Origin: Myxococcales bacterium
GTDB taxonomy: Bacteria > Myxococcota > UBA796 > SXON01
NCBI GenBank assembly: GCA_009692585.1
Contig: SHYX01000002.1
Location: 136,457 to 200,456 of the forward strand
Direction of reading: 5' to 3'
Length of the DNA stretch: 64,000 nucleotides
Shown: positions 42,575 through 51,795 of the stretch, piece by piece
How positions within the stretch are numbered: position 1 is the first letter of the stretch
Layout: each line of letters begins with the position of its first letter
The notes under the pieces: generated by a model
Database searches by the model: none
What the model was told of the DNA's origin: nothing
Seen by the model: the letters and a program-made list of their open reading frames with translations, nothing else
Program-made: the position numbers and the translations under genes

Positions 42575-43705
42575 TCAGACCAGCCTCGCCACCTTCTGCG
42601 CGATGGACGTAAAGATGGACTCCCCATCGAGGACCGCTGGCCGGCCGGCGTCGCCACCGGCGCGAATGCTCTCACGCAGCGGCACCTGTCCCAGGAGGGG
42701 CACCCCGTACTCAGTGGCCAGGCGCGCGCCGCCGCCTTCGCCGAAGGGGTAGGCCCTCCCGCCGCCGGGCAGCTCGAACCAGGACATGTTCTCGACGACG
42801 CCGAGGATCGGCACGTCCAGCTTCCGGAACATCTCCAGACCCCGCACCGCGTCGAGCAGCGCGACCGGCTGTGGGGTGGTCACCACGACGCCCCCCGAGA
42901 TCGGCACCCCCTGGATCATCGTGAGCTGCGCATCGCCGGTGCCGGGCGGGAGGTCGACGATCAGCCACTCGCAGTCGGACCAGTCGACCTCCTTGAAGAA
43001 CTGATTCACCACGCCCATCACCATGGGTCCGCGCCAGATCACGGGCTCCTTTTCATCCACGAGCAGGCCGATGCTCATGCACCGCACGCCGTGGCTCGGG
43101 ATCGGCACGATCTGCTTTTTGTCATTGCCCACCGGCTTGCCGTGCAGGTTCATCATCAGCGGCAACGAGGGGCCGTAGATGTCGGCGTCGAGCAGCCCGA
43201 CCTTGTGACCGAGCGTGGCGAGTGCCACCGCGAGATTGGTGGCGACCGTGCTCTTGCCGACGCCGCCTTTGCCCGAGGTCACGGCGATGATGCGCTTGAC
43301 CCCCTCCGGCATCGACTTGGTGATCGGGCCGCCGTGGGGCTGCATTCCAGGACCGCTCATCCCCTTGAGCGCGTCGCGCGGGGGCGCGGCTGGGGCACCG
43401 TGGGCGTGGGCGTGGGCGTGACCGTCGGCTTGGGCGGAGACGGGCCCGCTCGCGGCCATACCTTCCACGCGGATGGTACACACGATCTCACCGGTCCAGC
43501 CCCTCTCCACCAGGTTGCGGAGGAGCGCCTCGCGTAGCCGCTGGCGATCCTCGGCGGCGTGCTCGCTCTTCACTGCGAGCACGAAGCGGAGGGTGTCCCC
43601 GTCGATGCGGGCGTCTTGGATCAGGCCGGCGAGCCACACGCTACGGCCCGACAGAGGGTCCCGGACGCGGGTCGCGGCGGGTTCGAGAACGTGGAGTGGA
43701 TCCAT
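42575..43705 (-). CDS. Mrp/NBP35-type iron-sulfur carrier ATPase
   Basis: A 376-residue P-loop protein. A MIP18-like N-terminal domain (1-85) is joined by a His-rich linker (AHAHAHG) to the ATPase domain: SGKGGVGKST at 144-153, LLDADIYGPSLP, and DLPPGTGDAQLT. Mrp/ApbC proteins usually carry a C-terminal CxxC that bridges a 4Fe-4S cluster; here the equivalent stretch after VENMSWF reads ELPGGGRAYPFG with no cysteines. It may carry metal differently or have another role. It is convergent with the DUF502 gene and divergent from the lipoprotein at 43771. Confidence 0.88.
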   Translation of the reverse strand: MDPLHVLEPAATRVRDPLSGRSVWLAGLIQDARIDGDTLRFVLAVKSEHAAEDRQRLREALLRNLVERGWTGEIVCTIRVEGMAASGPVSAQADGHAHAHAHGAPAAPPRDALKGMSGPGMQPHGGPITKSMPEGVKRIIAVTSGKGGVGKSTVATNLAVALATLGHKVGLLDADIYGPSLPLMMNLHGKPVGNDKKQIVPIPSHGVRCMSIGLLVDEKEPVIWRGPMVMGVVNQFFKEVDWSDCEWLIVDLPPGTGDAQLTMIQGVPISGGVVVTTPQPVALLDAVRGLEMFRKLDVPILGVVENMSWFELPGGGRAYPFGEGGGARLATEYGVPLLGQVPLRESIRAGGDAGRPAVLDGESIFTSIAQKVARLV

Positions 43706-43770
43706 CCCCCCGGGTAGTCGAGCGCACGACCGGTGGCGACCCCGGGGCCGGCGTGTGGCATCATTACGGT

Positions 43771-44871
43771 ATGGTGCTTCTCCTTCTCGCGTGTGCCACC
43801 CCGTCCGACTCCGCCGGCGGTCCGCTCGACGGTGTCGATTCAGGCGACCAGGACACCGGCGATCCGACCGACACCGGCGATACCGAGGACCAACCGATCG
43901 AGATCCCGGCCGGGCCGGATTGCACCGACGAGGCGTTCCCCCTGACGCTGCCGCTCAACGTCGTCCTCGGCCACGTGGTGCTCGGGCAGGCCACCGAGCC
44001 GGAGCTGACCGAGCTGCGGCGACTCGTGCAGGAGTGGGTGCCGTCGCAGCCCGGACCCTGGGCGCACGCGATGACCGGGCCGATGCGGTCCACGGACGGC
44101 ATCAACTTCTCGGCCGGCGCCCAGGTCCTGCACAAGGTGTCGGTTCCGGAGATTGCCATCGCCGCCGATGGTAGTTTCGTGGCGCTCTACGTGGATGGTG
44201 ACCTCGACCGGATGCTGGAGATGGCCGACGCCGGTGAGACGATGCCGACCGGCATCGTCGGCCTCGGCGGGCTGGGCGCGGCGACCTCGCCGGATGGAGT
44301 GCACTGGACGCGCGCCTCGTTGACCACCGACAGGCCGTTCCCTGTCTTTGCGGTGGATCCTGAGGTGCACGAGCTTCCCGGGGGCGGCTGGGCGCTGTAC
44401 TTCTTGGGGGTACCGGCCGAGGAGGCCTGCGCCGATGCTCCCGATCCATTCGTCGTCCCGGGCGGGCACCGGCTGTACCGAGCTGAATCCACCGACCTCC
44501 TGAACTGGCGGCTGGTGGGGGAGGTGTGGACGACCGAGGCCGGTGGCGTCGACCCGGCCATCTGGTGCGTCGATGACGCCACCTGCTACGGGTGGTTCGG
44601 GGGCACCATCGGCTCCGACGACGGTGGTCTGACCTGGGCCGTGTCCTCCGAACTGTCGCTTCCGATGACACCGCAGATCCCGGACGTCGTACAATTCACT
44701 GATGACACATGGCGGATGTATTACGGGACGCTCAACGGCACCGAGGTGGCGTCGTCTGCGGATGGGCTCAATTGGCAGGTACTCGGCGTGACCACGTCCG
44801 AACCGGGATCGCCAACGGTCGTCCTGGCCGGGGACACGCTGTGGATGTGGTCGGCGCAGAACGCTCCGTAG
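43771..44871 (+). CDS. lipoprotein with beta-propeller-like domain
   Basis: A 366-residue lipoprotein. The signal MVLLLLAC (Cys8) is followed by an Asp/Thr/Gly-rich linker (DSGDQDTGDPTDTGDTEDQP). The main domain has repeated blades with D-G-x-x-W/F turns (MRSTDGINFS, TSPDGVHWT, GSDDGGLTW, SSADGLNWQV), like sialidase or family-43 glycosidase propellers. It would sit on the cell surface. Catalytic residues cannot be assigned. It ends seven bases before the convergent eutL stop. Confidence 0.7.
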   Translation: MVLLLLACATPSDSAGGPLDGVDSGDQDTGDPTDTGDTEDQPIEIPAGPDCTDEAFPLTLPLNVVLGHVVLGQATEPELTELRRLVQEWVPSQPGPWAHAMTGPMRSTDGINFSAGAQVLHKVSVPEIAIAADGSFVALYVDGDLDRMLEMADAGETMPTGIVGLGGLGAATSPDGVHWTRASLTTDRPFPVFAVDPEVHELPGGGWALYFLGVPAEEACADAPDPFVVPGGHRLYRAESTDLLNWRLVGEVWTTEAGGVDPAIWCVDDATCYGWFGGTIGSDDGGLTWAVSSELSLPMTPQIPDVVQFTDDTWRMYYGTLNGTEVASSADGLNWQVLGVTTSEPGSPTVVLAGDTLWMWSAQNAP

Positions 44872-44877
44872 CGTCGG

Positions 44878-45537
44878 TCAGCGGTCGCGAGGTCGCGAGG
44901 CGACGTCGCAGACCGCGGCGGCGAAGGCCATCGCCGCGGCTTCACAAGAGGGGAGATCGCCGGTGAGCCATGAAGCGGCGAAGTTGGTCTCGGTGGGAGG
45001 CGGGAAGGCCTTGACCAGCCGCACGTTGGCCGCCTTGAGCGCGAAGTCCAACGCGATGGTGGCCTCCATCGGGGGGGCGACCAGGTAGGCCATCGGGTCG
45101 CCCGCAGCGAGCCCCGCGGTCGCGCTCAAGTATCGGCCGAGCGACGCGATCACGTGGGGAAAGACGGCGATGCTGGAGTCGGCGTTCGCTCCGTAGAAGC
45201 ACGCATCATGTGCCAGCGTCTCCAGGATCGCGTCCAGGCCGGCGTCCACTTCGGCGGGATCGTCGCTGGCGATGACCCCGAGGAACTCGCCGGAGAGCGG
45301 CCCGCTGGCGTGTCGGCTTCCGGCGTAGAAGCTCCGCGCGAAGACGACGTCGACTCCAGCGTGTTTGGTTGCTTCGTCGAGGGCGACGTAGGCCGGATCG
45401 TCTTGATCGACGGTGATGAGGCCCAGGGCGCGGTGCCGCTCGGGATCGGCTCCATAGGCGCGAAGCAGCGCCGGATCTGCTCCGGGCAGGCGGCGAACGC
45501 TGAGCACCTTGGGCAGGAGCGCTTCGAGCACCGGCAT
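44878..45537 (-). CDS. eutL: ethanolamine microcompartment shell protein EutL
   Basis: A 219-residue tandem bacterial-microcompartment shell protein. LGLITVDQDDPAYVALDEATKHAGVDVVFARSFYAG and DPMAYLVAPPMEATIALDFALKAA are strongly EutL-like, as is the PPPTETNFAASWLTG segment. EutL trimers form gated pores in the shell that encloses ethanolamine breakdown. ATG at 45537 overlaps the eutC stop. No other shell gene (EutS, M, K, N) lies in the window, so the compartment genes are elsewhere or the system is reduced. Confidence 0.93.
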   Translation of the reverse strand: MPVLEALLPKVLSVRRLPGADPALLRAYGADPERHRALGLITVDQDDPAYVALDEATKHAGVDVVFARSFYAGSRHASGPLSGEFLGVIASDDPAEVDAGLDAILETLAHDACFYGANADSSIAVFPHVIASLGRYLSATAGLAAGDPMAYLVAPPMEATIALDFALKAANVRLVKAFPPPTETNFAASWLTGDLPSCEAAAMAFAAAVCDVASRPRDR

Positions 45538-46457
45538 CAGACCTCCACGAGCCGGGCACGTGCCACCGGCGGACGGTAGCCGCCCCTCGCTGCGTCACCG
45601 AGTTCCGCGGCCCGCGGCGCGAGGTCCAACTCGACCCCGCTGGTGCGTTGTTCCAGCATCAGCTGGGCGAGCACCGCGAGGCGGCGAGCGGCGTCCGCCG
45701 GCGGGATGCCGCGGGCGTGAATGTTGGACATCATGTTCCGGTTCCCATCGGTGCGGCCGAGCTGTGGTGAGTAGACGAGGTAGGCGCTCAATCCATCGCC
45801 GGTGCCGAGCCCCGGGCGTTCGCCCAGCAGGATAGCCGCGACCCTGGCCCTGGCCAGCTGGCCGATCTCGTCCTGCAGCCACACCCGGGCGAATCGCGCG
45901 CACACCGGCGTCCCGACCGACATCCCGCGCGCTTCACACTCGGCGATGAAGGCCGCCATCAAGGTCGGACCGGCGCCCATCGTCGCCACCGCGCTGAGGC
46001 CATCGGCCAGGATGGGCTGCACATCGACGTCCTTGCGGCAGGTGGCAGCCCAGAGGCTGGCGCTGTCCTCGGACAGGCGCCGGCCAAGATCGGGGCGGAG
46101 GAGGAACTGCCGATGGTCCGCGACCCGGGACGAGACCGAAACATATTGATTTGTATCAGCCCACCCGGGGGGCAGTTCGGTGGCGACGGCGCCGTGGGCC
46201 ACCGCGAGCTCGGCCTGGAACTGGAGCACCACGTCGGTAGCGTACCGTGTCCCGACGGCGCCTATGCCCACCAGTGCGGTCGTGTGGGCGGCAGCAGCGT
46301 CAGCGAGGCGGGAACGGCGCCTGGGCGACGGGAAGACCCGCTCCGGCGGGAGCGGCACGGGCGGCAGTCGTTCGCGTGGTGCCATCGGCTCCTCGGCGCC
46401 GCGCGCGCGGCGCAGCGCCGCGACGAGGTCACGCGTTCGGGACAGCGGCAGGCTCAT
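45537..46457 (-). CDS. eutC: ethanolamine ammonia-lyase small subunit EutC
   Basis: EutC with EutB forms the adenosylcobalamin-dependent lyase that splits ethanolamine to acetaldehyde and ammonia. The 306-residue protein has ADTNQYVSVSSRVADH, VDVQPILADGLSA, QDEIGQLARARVAAILLGERPG and IHARGIPPADAARRLA, all family signatures. ATG 46457 overlaps the eutB stop (ATGA). An in-frame extension to 46655 is antisense to eutB sequence and is rejected. Confidence 0.95.
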   Translation of the reverse strand: MSLPLSRTRDLVAALRRARGAEEPMAPRERLPPVPLPPERVFPSPRRRSRLADAAAAHTTALVGIGAVGTRYATDVVLQFQAELAVAHGAVATELPPGWADTNQYVSVSSRVADHRQFLLRPDLGRRLSEDSASLWAATCRKDVDVQPILADGLSAVATMGAGPTLMAAFIAECEARGMSVGTPVCARFARVWLQDEIGQLARARVAAILLGERPGLGTGDGLSAYLVYSPQLGRTDGNRNMMSNIHARGIPPADAARRLAVLAQLMLEQRTSGVELDLAPRAAELGDAARGGYRPPVARARLVEV

Positions 46458-47815
46458 CGGAGCACCGACACGTCGCCGAGGTGTTTCCCCGGGGTCCACC
46501 CCGAGGAGATGCCGCGCGAGGCGAGCCAGGCGTCGAATTCGGGCGCCGGCGACTTCCGCACCAGCCCGCGCACCGTCGGCACGTCGTGGAAGGAGGTGGA
46601 CTGGTAGTTGAGCATGATGTCGTCGCCCACCGGCATGCTCATCAGATACGTGCACCCCGCGGCGCCGAGCAACACCTTGAGCCCTTCCAGTTCATCCTGG
46701 GACATTCGCGAGTGATACGTGAAACATGCGTCACATCCCATCGGTAGGCCCATGAGCTTGCCCATGAAGTGATCTTCCAATCCAGCCCGGGTGATCTGGG
46801 GGCCATCCTCGAGGTATTCCGGACCGATGAAGCCCACGACGGTGTTCACCAGGAAGGGCTTGTATCGCCGTGCGAAGCCATACGCGCGGGCTTCCAGGGT
46901 CACCTGGTCGGCGCCGTGGTGCGCATCCGACGACAGGGCGTTTCCCTGACCGGTCTCGAAATACATGAAGTTGGGGCCGGTGCTGCTCCGCCGCCGTTGC
47001 ATCAGGTCATGGGCCTCGTCCATCAGCTTGACGTCGATACCGAAGGCCCGGTTGGCTCGCTCGCTACCCGCGAGACTCTGGAACATGAGGTCCATGGGGC
47101 AGTCCAGCGCCAGGGCCTTCATCTGGACCAATACATGGCTCAATACACACTGTTGTGTCGGAATTTGATTCCTGGTGCGGATATCCGAGATCGCACGAAG
47201 AATTTCTGCGGTACTTTCCGGTGTGTCGGTGGCGGGGTTGATGCCGATGACGGCGTCACCACACCCATAGGAAAGGCCCTCGCGAGTCGAGTAGAGGATG
47301 CCTTCGACATCGTCGGTCGGGTGATTGGGTTGGAGGCGCGAAGACAAGGTTCCCGGCAGCCCGAGCGTGTTGTTGCACCGGACCACGACCTCGCACTTGC
47401 TCCCCGCCACCATCAGGTCCATGTTGGACATCAGCTTGCACACGCCAGAGGCGATCTCTGGGGTGAGTCCCAGCGCGACGCTCCGCAAGCGCGCTCCGGT
47501 GGTGGAAGTGTCCAGGATCCACTCCCGAAACTGGCCCAGACTCAGGTGTTTTACCGCTGAAAATGCGCCTTCGTCGAGGTCGTCCTCAACCAGCCGCGTG
47601 ATCGCGTCCTCTTCGTACGGGACCACCGGGTTGGCCCTCAGTTCGGCGAGGGTGAGCTGGCTCAGTGCGGCACGAGCCGCGACGCGCTCCACCGGGTCAC
47701 GGGCGGACACGCCGGCAAGGTCATCGCCAGATTTTGGCGCGTTGGCCTTGGCCAGGACCTCCTTTACCGAGCCGAAGCTGTGGGTGACCCCGCGGATGGT
47801 GGCGCCGAGCTTCAT
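46454..47815 (-). CDS. eutB: ethanolamine ammonia-lyase large subunit EutB
   Basis: The 453-residue catalytic subunit of the B12-dependent lyase. The start MKLGATIRGVTHSFGS follows the family pattern. Conserved stretches include VRCNNTLGLPGTLSSRLQPNHP, GCGDAVIGINPATD, FETGQGNALSSDAHHGADQ and LMGLPMGCDACFTYHSRM. The ATG at 47815 lies 12 bases after the moaB-fusion stop, so the four genes ruvX-moaB-eutB-eutC-eutL read in one direction. I saw no cobalamin riboswitch in the upstream spacer, which is too short. Confidence 0.96.
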   Translation of the reverse strand: MKLGATIRGVTHSFGSVKEVLAKANAPKSGDDLAGVSARDPVERVAARAALSQLTLAELRANPVVPYEEDAITRLVEDDLDEGAFSAVKHLSLGQFREWILDTSTTGARLRSVALGLTPEIASGVCKLMSNMDLMVAGSKCEVVVRCNNTLGLPGTLSSRLQPNHPTDDVEGILYSTREGLSYGCGDAVIGINPATDTPESTAEILRAISDIRTRNQIPTQQCVLSHVLVQMKALALDCPMDLMFQSLAGSERANRAFGIDVKLMDEAHDLMQRRRSSTGPNFMYFETGQGNALSSDAHHGADQVTLEARAYGFARRYKPFLVNTVVGFIGPEYLEDGPQITRAGLEDHFMGKLMGLPMGCDACFTYHSRMSQDELEGLKVLLGAAGCTYLMSMPVGDDIMLNYQSTSFHDVPTVRGLVRKSPAPEFDAWLASRGISSGWTPGKHLGDVSVLR

Positions 47816-47826
47816 GGCGGCCCTGC

Positions 47827-49011
47827 TTATCGCTGCGACCAGCCCAACAGCAGGCTGCCGATGGCCGGGCCGACGTTCTCTTCGGGGCCCGTGCGGCGGC
47901 CATCCCACTTCCGGACGTACCGCTGCTGCTGCACCCAGACGGCCGAGCCCTCGACCGCGAACAGCTGCCCGTCCTCAGGCCAGGGTGCGCCACATCGCGA
48001 CTCAGACTGCTCATCTACGTTGGTGGCAATGTCCGGAAGGATGCTATCGTCGAGTTCACAGCAGAGGCCCACCCGCGCCGGCCATCGGTGCAGCGCGACG
48101 ACTTCGGCGATGGGGAGCGCCTCGCGCACCGCCAGTACCTTGGACCCAGGGCGCAGGAGGTCCGGGTAGCCGTACAGGAGCCAACAACGGCCGTCCTCGC
48201 AGACCAGCTTCATCCGCGCCGTGGCACTGTTGAGGACATCGGCGGCCGCCGGAATCGCCATGAGCGCGTCCGGGGGGGGGGTCGTGCCCACCGGGACGAG
48301 CCGGCCGCGGAGGTCGGCAACGGCGGCCTGCCAGCCGGCAGCGGCGGGCGCGCCCGGTGCGGGCGCTTCACCCGCCCCGATGGCCACGACGTCCGTGCCC
48401 CGTCGAGGCGGTGCGATCCCCACGGGGGCGGCCAGGGCATCCGGGAGGGCGTCGCTGGTGGTGCGGGACCGGACCACCGGGCGCACGGGCGCGTTCGACG
48501 GTTTGGGGGCGGGGCGCTCTTTTTTAAGTTCTCCGGAGAGGTGCCCGAGCTCGGGAAGAATCAGCTTCTCCATCCCCAGTCGACAGGCCTCGACCGACCC
48601 TGGCACGGCGAAGACCAGCTTGCCCCCGATCAGGCCGGCGATGGCCCCGGACAACATCGCCGCCGAACCGATCTCCTGGTAGGACAGACTCCTGAAGAGT
48701 TCTCCGAATCCAGGTAGTTCTCGGGTGAGGCGGGATTGTACGACCGCAGTCGTGCAGTCGCGGGCTGAGACTCCCGTGCCCCCGGTGAGCAGCACCAGGT
48801 CGACGTCCGGGCTGGAGGCGGCGCGGTCGAGTTCGGTGGCGATCGCGTCGGCGTCGTCGGGGACGATGGCTCGGCCCACGACGCGGTGGCCGGCCGCTTC
48901 CGCGAGCGAGCAGAGCAGGGCTCCGGACAGGTCGTCGGCGCGGCTGCGTGAGGTCGAGACGGTCACCACCTGGACGCGGAGGGCGAGCTGGATCCCGTGG
49001 GAGTGAGGCAT
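47827..49011 (-). CDS. MoaB/MogA-like domain fused to a C-terminal unknown domain
   Basis: A 394-residue protein. Residues 10-170 match MoaB/Mog molybdopterin adenylyltransferases (VVTVSTSRSRADDLSG, LLTGGTGVSARDCT, AVPGSVEACRLGMEKLILPE). These adenylate molybdopterin or make related cofactors. About 200 further residues are not part of that family. They have a proline/alanine hinge around 180-250 and a small C-terminal domain with YGYPDLLRPG and GLCCELDDSILPD. Plain MoaB is about 170 residues, so this is a fusion. A C10 tract (plus-strand G10 at 48272-48281) lies in the hinge. It is placed between ruvX and eutB, with no obvious link to ethanolamine. Confidence 0.75.
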   Translation of the reverse strand: MPHSHGIQLALRVQVVTVSTSRSRADDLSGALLCSLAEAAGHRVVGRAIVPDDADAIATELDRAASSPDVDLVLLTGGTGVSARDCTTAVVQSRLTRELPGFGELFRSLSYQEIGSAAMLSGAIAGLIGGKLVFAVPGSVEACRLGMEKLILPELGHLSGELKKERPAPKPSNAPVRPVVRSRTTSDALPDALAAPVGIAPPRRGTDVVAIGAGEAPAPGAPAAAGWQAAVADLRGRLVPVGTTPPPDALMAIPAAADVLNSATARMKLVCEDGRCWLLYGYPDLLRPGSKVLAVREALPIAEVVALHRWPARVGLCCELDDSILPDIATNVDEQSESRCGAPWPEDGQLFAVEGSAVWVQQQRYVRKWDGRRTGPEENVGPAIGSLLLGWSQR

Positions 49012-49019
49012 CTGACGGC

Positions 49020-49415
49020 CTATCCCCGAACCAGCCAGACTTCGAGGATCACCGCTGCGGCCTGGGCGTCAACCGTCTGACGTCGAAGGCCGGCCGCTTC
49101 GATGCGCGCCCGGGCTTCGGCCGAGGTGTAGCCCTCGTCGACGTAGTCCGCGGCGAGGCCCAGCTCACCGGCGACGGCCTCTCCCACCTGTCGGGCCAGC
49201 CGCTCGATCCTCCCGCCGGCATCGGGGAGGCCAACCACGAGGGCCGTCACCCCACGTTCCCTGGCGAGCGCGGCAAGGACGACGGCATCGCGCCTGACGC
49301 CCTGCCGCATGAGGGTGCGATCGGGGAAGGCCATCCGGCGCCCGGCGTCGGTGAAGGCGACGCCGATCTTGGCGGTGCCCACGTCGAGGGCCATGGCGGG
49401 GCCGGGAGGCGGCAT
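49020..49415 (-). CDS. ruvX: RuvX/YqgF-family Holliday-junction resolvase-like protein
   Basis: A 131-residue RNase-H-fold protein. The N-terminal acidic motif ALDVGTAKIGVAF, the segment VVGLPDAGGRIERLARQ, and the DEGYTSAEAR and DAQAAAVIL acidic motifs are the expected metal sites. The family processes the 5' end of 16S rRNA precursor or junction DNA. Start choice: ATG 49415, or ATG 49394 seven codons later. The C-terminal VWLVRG ends 8 bases before the moaB fusion. Confidence 0.9.
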   Translation of the reverse strand: MPPPGPAMALDVGTAKIGVAFTDAGRRMAFPDRTLMRQGVRRDAVVLAALARERGVTALVVGLPDAGGRIERLARQVGEAVAGELGLAADYVDEGYTSAEARARIEAAGLRRQTVDAQAAAVILEVWLVRG

Positions 49416-49446
49416 CCGAGGCGCAGCTAACCTGCTACGTGGCCTC

Positions 49447-50673
49447 ATGGGTGTGCGCTTCGACATTGTCAGCCAGGGCGAGGAGTTGCTGTCCGGCCAG
49501 GCGGTGGACACCAACGCGGCCTGGATTTCGGGACAACTCGGGGCCCTGGGACTGGTTCCGGGGCGGGTGACGGTGGTTGGCGACGATGTCGAATCGATTC
49601 GCGATGTGCTTCGCGAAAGTGCGGATCGCGCCGCGATCGTGGTGTGCACCGGTGGCCTGGGTCCGACGAGCGACGACATGACGCGCGAGGCCGTCGCACT
49701 GGCCTTCGATCGGCCACTTCATCACGATCAAACTGCGATGGCGCAAATCGAAGCCCGCTATCGTTTCCGCAACCGACCGATGCCGGAGCCCAACCGCGTC
49801 CAGGCGCTCCTGCCCTCCGGCGCCGAGCTGCTGGAGAACCGGCTGGGAACGGCGCCCGGTTTCCTGCTCGACACCGGCCGGTGCGCCGCCTTCTTCTTTC
49901 CCGGGGTGCCCTTTGAGATGAAGCCGATGGTCGAAGCGTATGTGCTGACGTACGTGCGGCAGCGCTTTTCGCTCGCGCGCCGGCGAACGGTGATCCTCCG
50001 GACGGTGAGTCTTGCGGAGAGTGTCGCGGCCCAGCGCATGGCGGGCTACGAACGGCCGGGAGTCCGCATCGGCTATCGTGCGAGTTTTCCAGAAGTGCAG
50101 GTGAAGCTGCATCTGGATGATGGGCTCGATGCAGACGCGCTGGCAGAAGAGGCGATCGAACGGCTGGGTCGGCAATTGGTGTTCGGAGTGGACAGCGGGA
50201 CGCTCGCCGATGTGGTCGGCGCGCTGCTCCGCGCACGAGGCCAAACCATCGCAACCGCAGAGAGCTGCACCGCGGGGCGGATCGCCGCAGCGTTGACCGC
50301 GACGGCGGGGGCCAGCGACTACTTCGTGGGGGGGGCAGTGGTCTACGCCAACGCAGAAAAAGTGCGCCAGTGTGGGGTTCTTCCGGCGCTCCTCGCCCAA
50401 CACGGCGCGGTGAGCGAGCCTGTCGCGCGCGCGCTGGCCGAGGGCATTCGCCAGCGGACGGGCGCGGACTGGGGCCTGGCGGTGACCGGAGTGGCGGGGC
50501 CGGGGGGTGGCTCCGATGAAAAGCCGGTAGGAACCGTATACATCGCGAGTGCGGGGCCGGATGGAAGCACCCACAGGATGGTGCGGCTGCCCTACGACCG
50601 GACTCGAAACCTCTCGGCCTCGGTCGCCGCGGCCCTGGACCTGCTCCGGCTCCGGCTCCTCGGCTCAACCTGA
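49447..50673 (+). CDS. cinA: CinA, competence/damage-inducible nicotinamide-nucleotide amidase
   Basis: A 408-residue protein with two parts. The N-terminal MoCF-like domain has SQGEELLSGQAVDTNAAWI and CTGGLGPTSDDMTREA. The C-terminal PncC-type deamidase domain (about 265-408) has TAESCTAGRIAAALT, VVYANAEKV, and VTGVAGPGGGS. CinA recycles nicotinamide mononucleotide and has an ADP-ribose pyrophosphatase part. ATG 49447 is preferred to the upstream in-frame starts. The cinA-recA order with a 93-base gap is common in many bacteria. Confidence 0.95.
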   Translation: MGVRFDIVSQGEELLSGQAVDTNAAWISGQLGALGLVPGRVTVVGDDVESIRDVLRESADRAAIVVCTGGLGPTSDDMTREAVALAFDRPLHHDQTAMAQIEARYRFRNRPMPEPNRVQALLPSGAELLENRLGTAPGFLLDTGRCAAFFFPGVPFEMKPMVEAYVLTYVRQRFSLARRRTVILRTVSLAESVAAQRMAGYERPGVRIGYRASFPEVQVKLHLDDGLDADALAEEAIERLGRQLVFGVDSGTLADVVGALLRARGQTIATAESCTAGRIAAALTATAGASDYFVGGAVVYANAEKVRQCGVLPALLAQHGAVSEPVARALAEGIRQRTGADWGLAVTGVAGPGGGSDEKPVGTVYIASAGPDGSTHRMVRLPYDRTRNLSASVAAALDLLRLRLLGST

Positions 50674-50714
50674 ACATAGAATTTCAATCAGACCATTTTT
50701 TGGCCGACTTCCCC

Positions 50715-50760
50715 TTGCGCCCGTACAGGTATGGGGTAGGAGTGCAAACCAACCCCGGAG
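50715..50760 (+). promoter_or_regulatory. possible recA promoter and ribosome-binding site
   Basis: TTGCGC at 50715-50720 is 16 bases from TAGGAG at 50737-50742, a weak sigma-70-like pair. GGAG at 50757-50760 is six bases before the recA ATG and is a good ribosome-binding site. The gap also contains an AT-rich stretch with a T6 run near 50695-50702. I could not find a convincing LexA box, only a CTGAAC half-site near 50672. Confidence 0.35.
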
Positions 50761-50766
50761 AGTCCC

Positions 50767-51795
50767 ATGCCCATCGACCCTGAACGTGCCAAAGCCCTCG
50801 ACGCCGCCGTCGCCGCCATCGAACGCGCCTACGGAAAGGGCGCGATCATGCGCCTTGGGGCGGCGGAGCACGTGCAGATCAGCACCATCTCCACGGGCTC
50901 CATCGGCCTCGACCTCGCGCTCGGCGTGGGCGGGATCCCCCGCGGCCGCGTGTCCGAGATCTACGGTCCGGAAGCCAGTGGGAAGACGACGATGACCCTG
51001 CACCTCATCGCCGAGGCGCAGAAGCGCGGCGGCGTCGCCGCGTTCATCGACGCCGAGCACGCGCTGGACGTCAACTACGCCCGCGCGCTGGGCGTCGCGG
51101 TGGAAGAGTTGCTCATCTCTCAGCCCGACACCGGCGAACAGGCACTGGAGATCGCCGATACGCTCGTGCGCTCAGGTGCCGTCGACGTGGTGGTGGTGGA
51201 CTCGGTTGCGGCCTTGGTCCCCAAGGCCGAGCTCGAGGGTGAGATGGGCGATCAGCAGCCCGGCGCGCAGGCACGGCTGATGTCGCAGGCGCTGCGTAAG
51301 CTCACCGCCAACATCCACAAGTCCAATTGTGCCATGGTCTTCATCAACCAGGTGCGGATGAAGATCGGCGTGATGTTCGGCTCGCCGGAGACCACCAGCG
51401 GCGGCAACGCGCTGAAGTACTACGCCTCGGTTCGGCTCGACATCCGCCGCATCGGCACGCTCAAGCACGGGGAGGAGTCGATCGGCAACCGCACGCGCGT
51501 AAAGATCGTGAAGAACAAGCTGGCACCGCCCTTCCGGCAGGTCGAATTCGACATCCTCTACGGTAAGGGCGTCAACCAGGAGGGCGAACTCGTGGACCTC
51601 GGCGTGGACCTCGGCATCGTCCGCAAGTCCGGCTCCTGGTTCGCGTACGGCGAGGATCGGATCGGTCAAGGACGCGAGAAGGCGATCCAGTTCCTCCACG
51701 ACCGGCCCGATGTGCGCGAGCGTTTGCGCGCCGAAATCAGCAACCGCGGGGAGGCCGCGGTCACCGTGGTGTCCGGGGCCAGCGCCGAGGCCTAA
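50767..51795 (+). CDS. recA: recombinase RecA
   Basis: RecA forms filaments on single-stranded DNA for strand exchange and triggers LexA cleavage. The 342-residue protein has [20 protein letters not shown], Walker [26 protein letters not shown], the Walker B region [16 protein letters not shown], loop segments [16 protein letters not shown], and [13 protein letters not shown]. The length is normal. It follows cinA and precedes pilT. Confidence 0.98.
   Translation: MPIDPERAKALDAAVAAIERAYGKGAIMRLGAAEHVQISTISTGSIGLDLALGVGGIPRGRVSEIYGPEASGKTTMTLHLIAEAQKRGGVAAFIDAEHALDVNYARALGVAVEELLISQPDTGEQALEIADTLVRSGAVDVVVVDSVAALVPKAELEGEMGDQQPGAQARLMSQALRKLTANIHKSNCAMVFINQVRMKIGVMFGSPETTSGGNALKYYASVRLDIRRIGTLKHGEESIGNRTRVKIVKNKLAPPFRQVEFDILYGKGVNQEGELVDLGVDLGIVRKSGSWFAYGEDRIGQGREKAIQFLHDRPDVRERLRAEISNRGEAAVTVVSGASAEA

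Noticed and set aside
47813..47830. Cobalamin riboswitch before eutB
   Set aside because: Only 11 bases separate eutB from the upstream gene.
50674..50766. LexA box before recA
   Set aside because: Only a CTGAAC half-site; the second half of the myxobacterial-type palindrome is not there.
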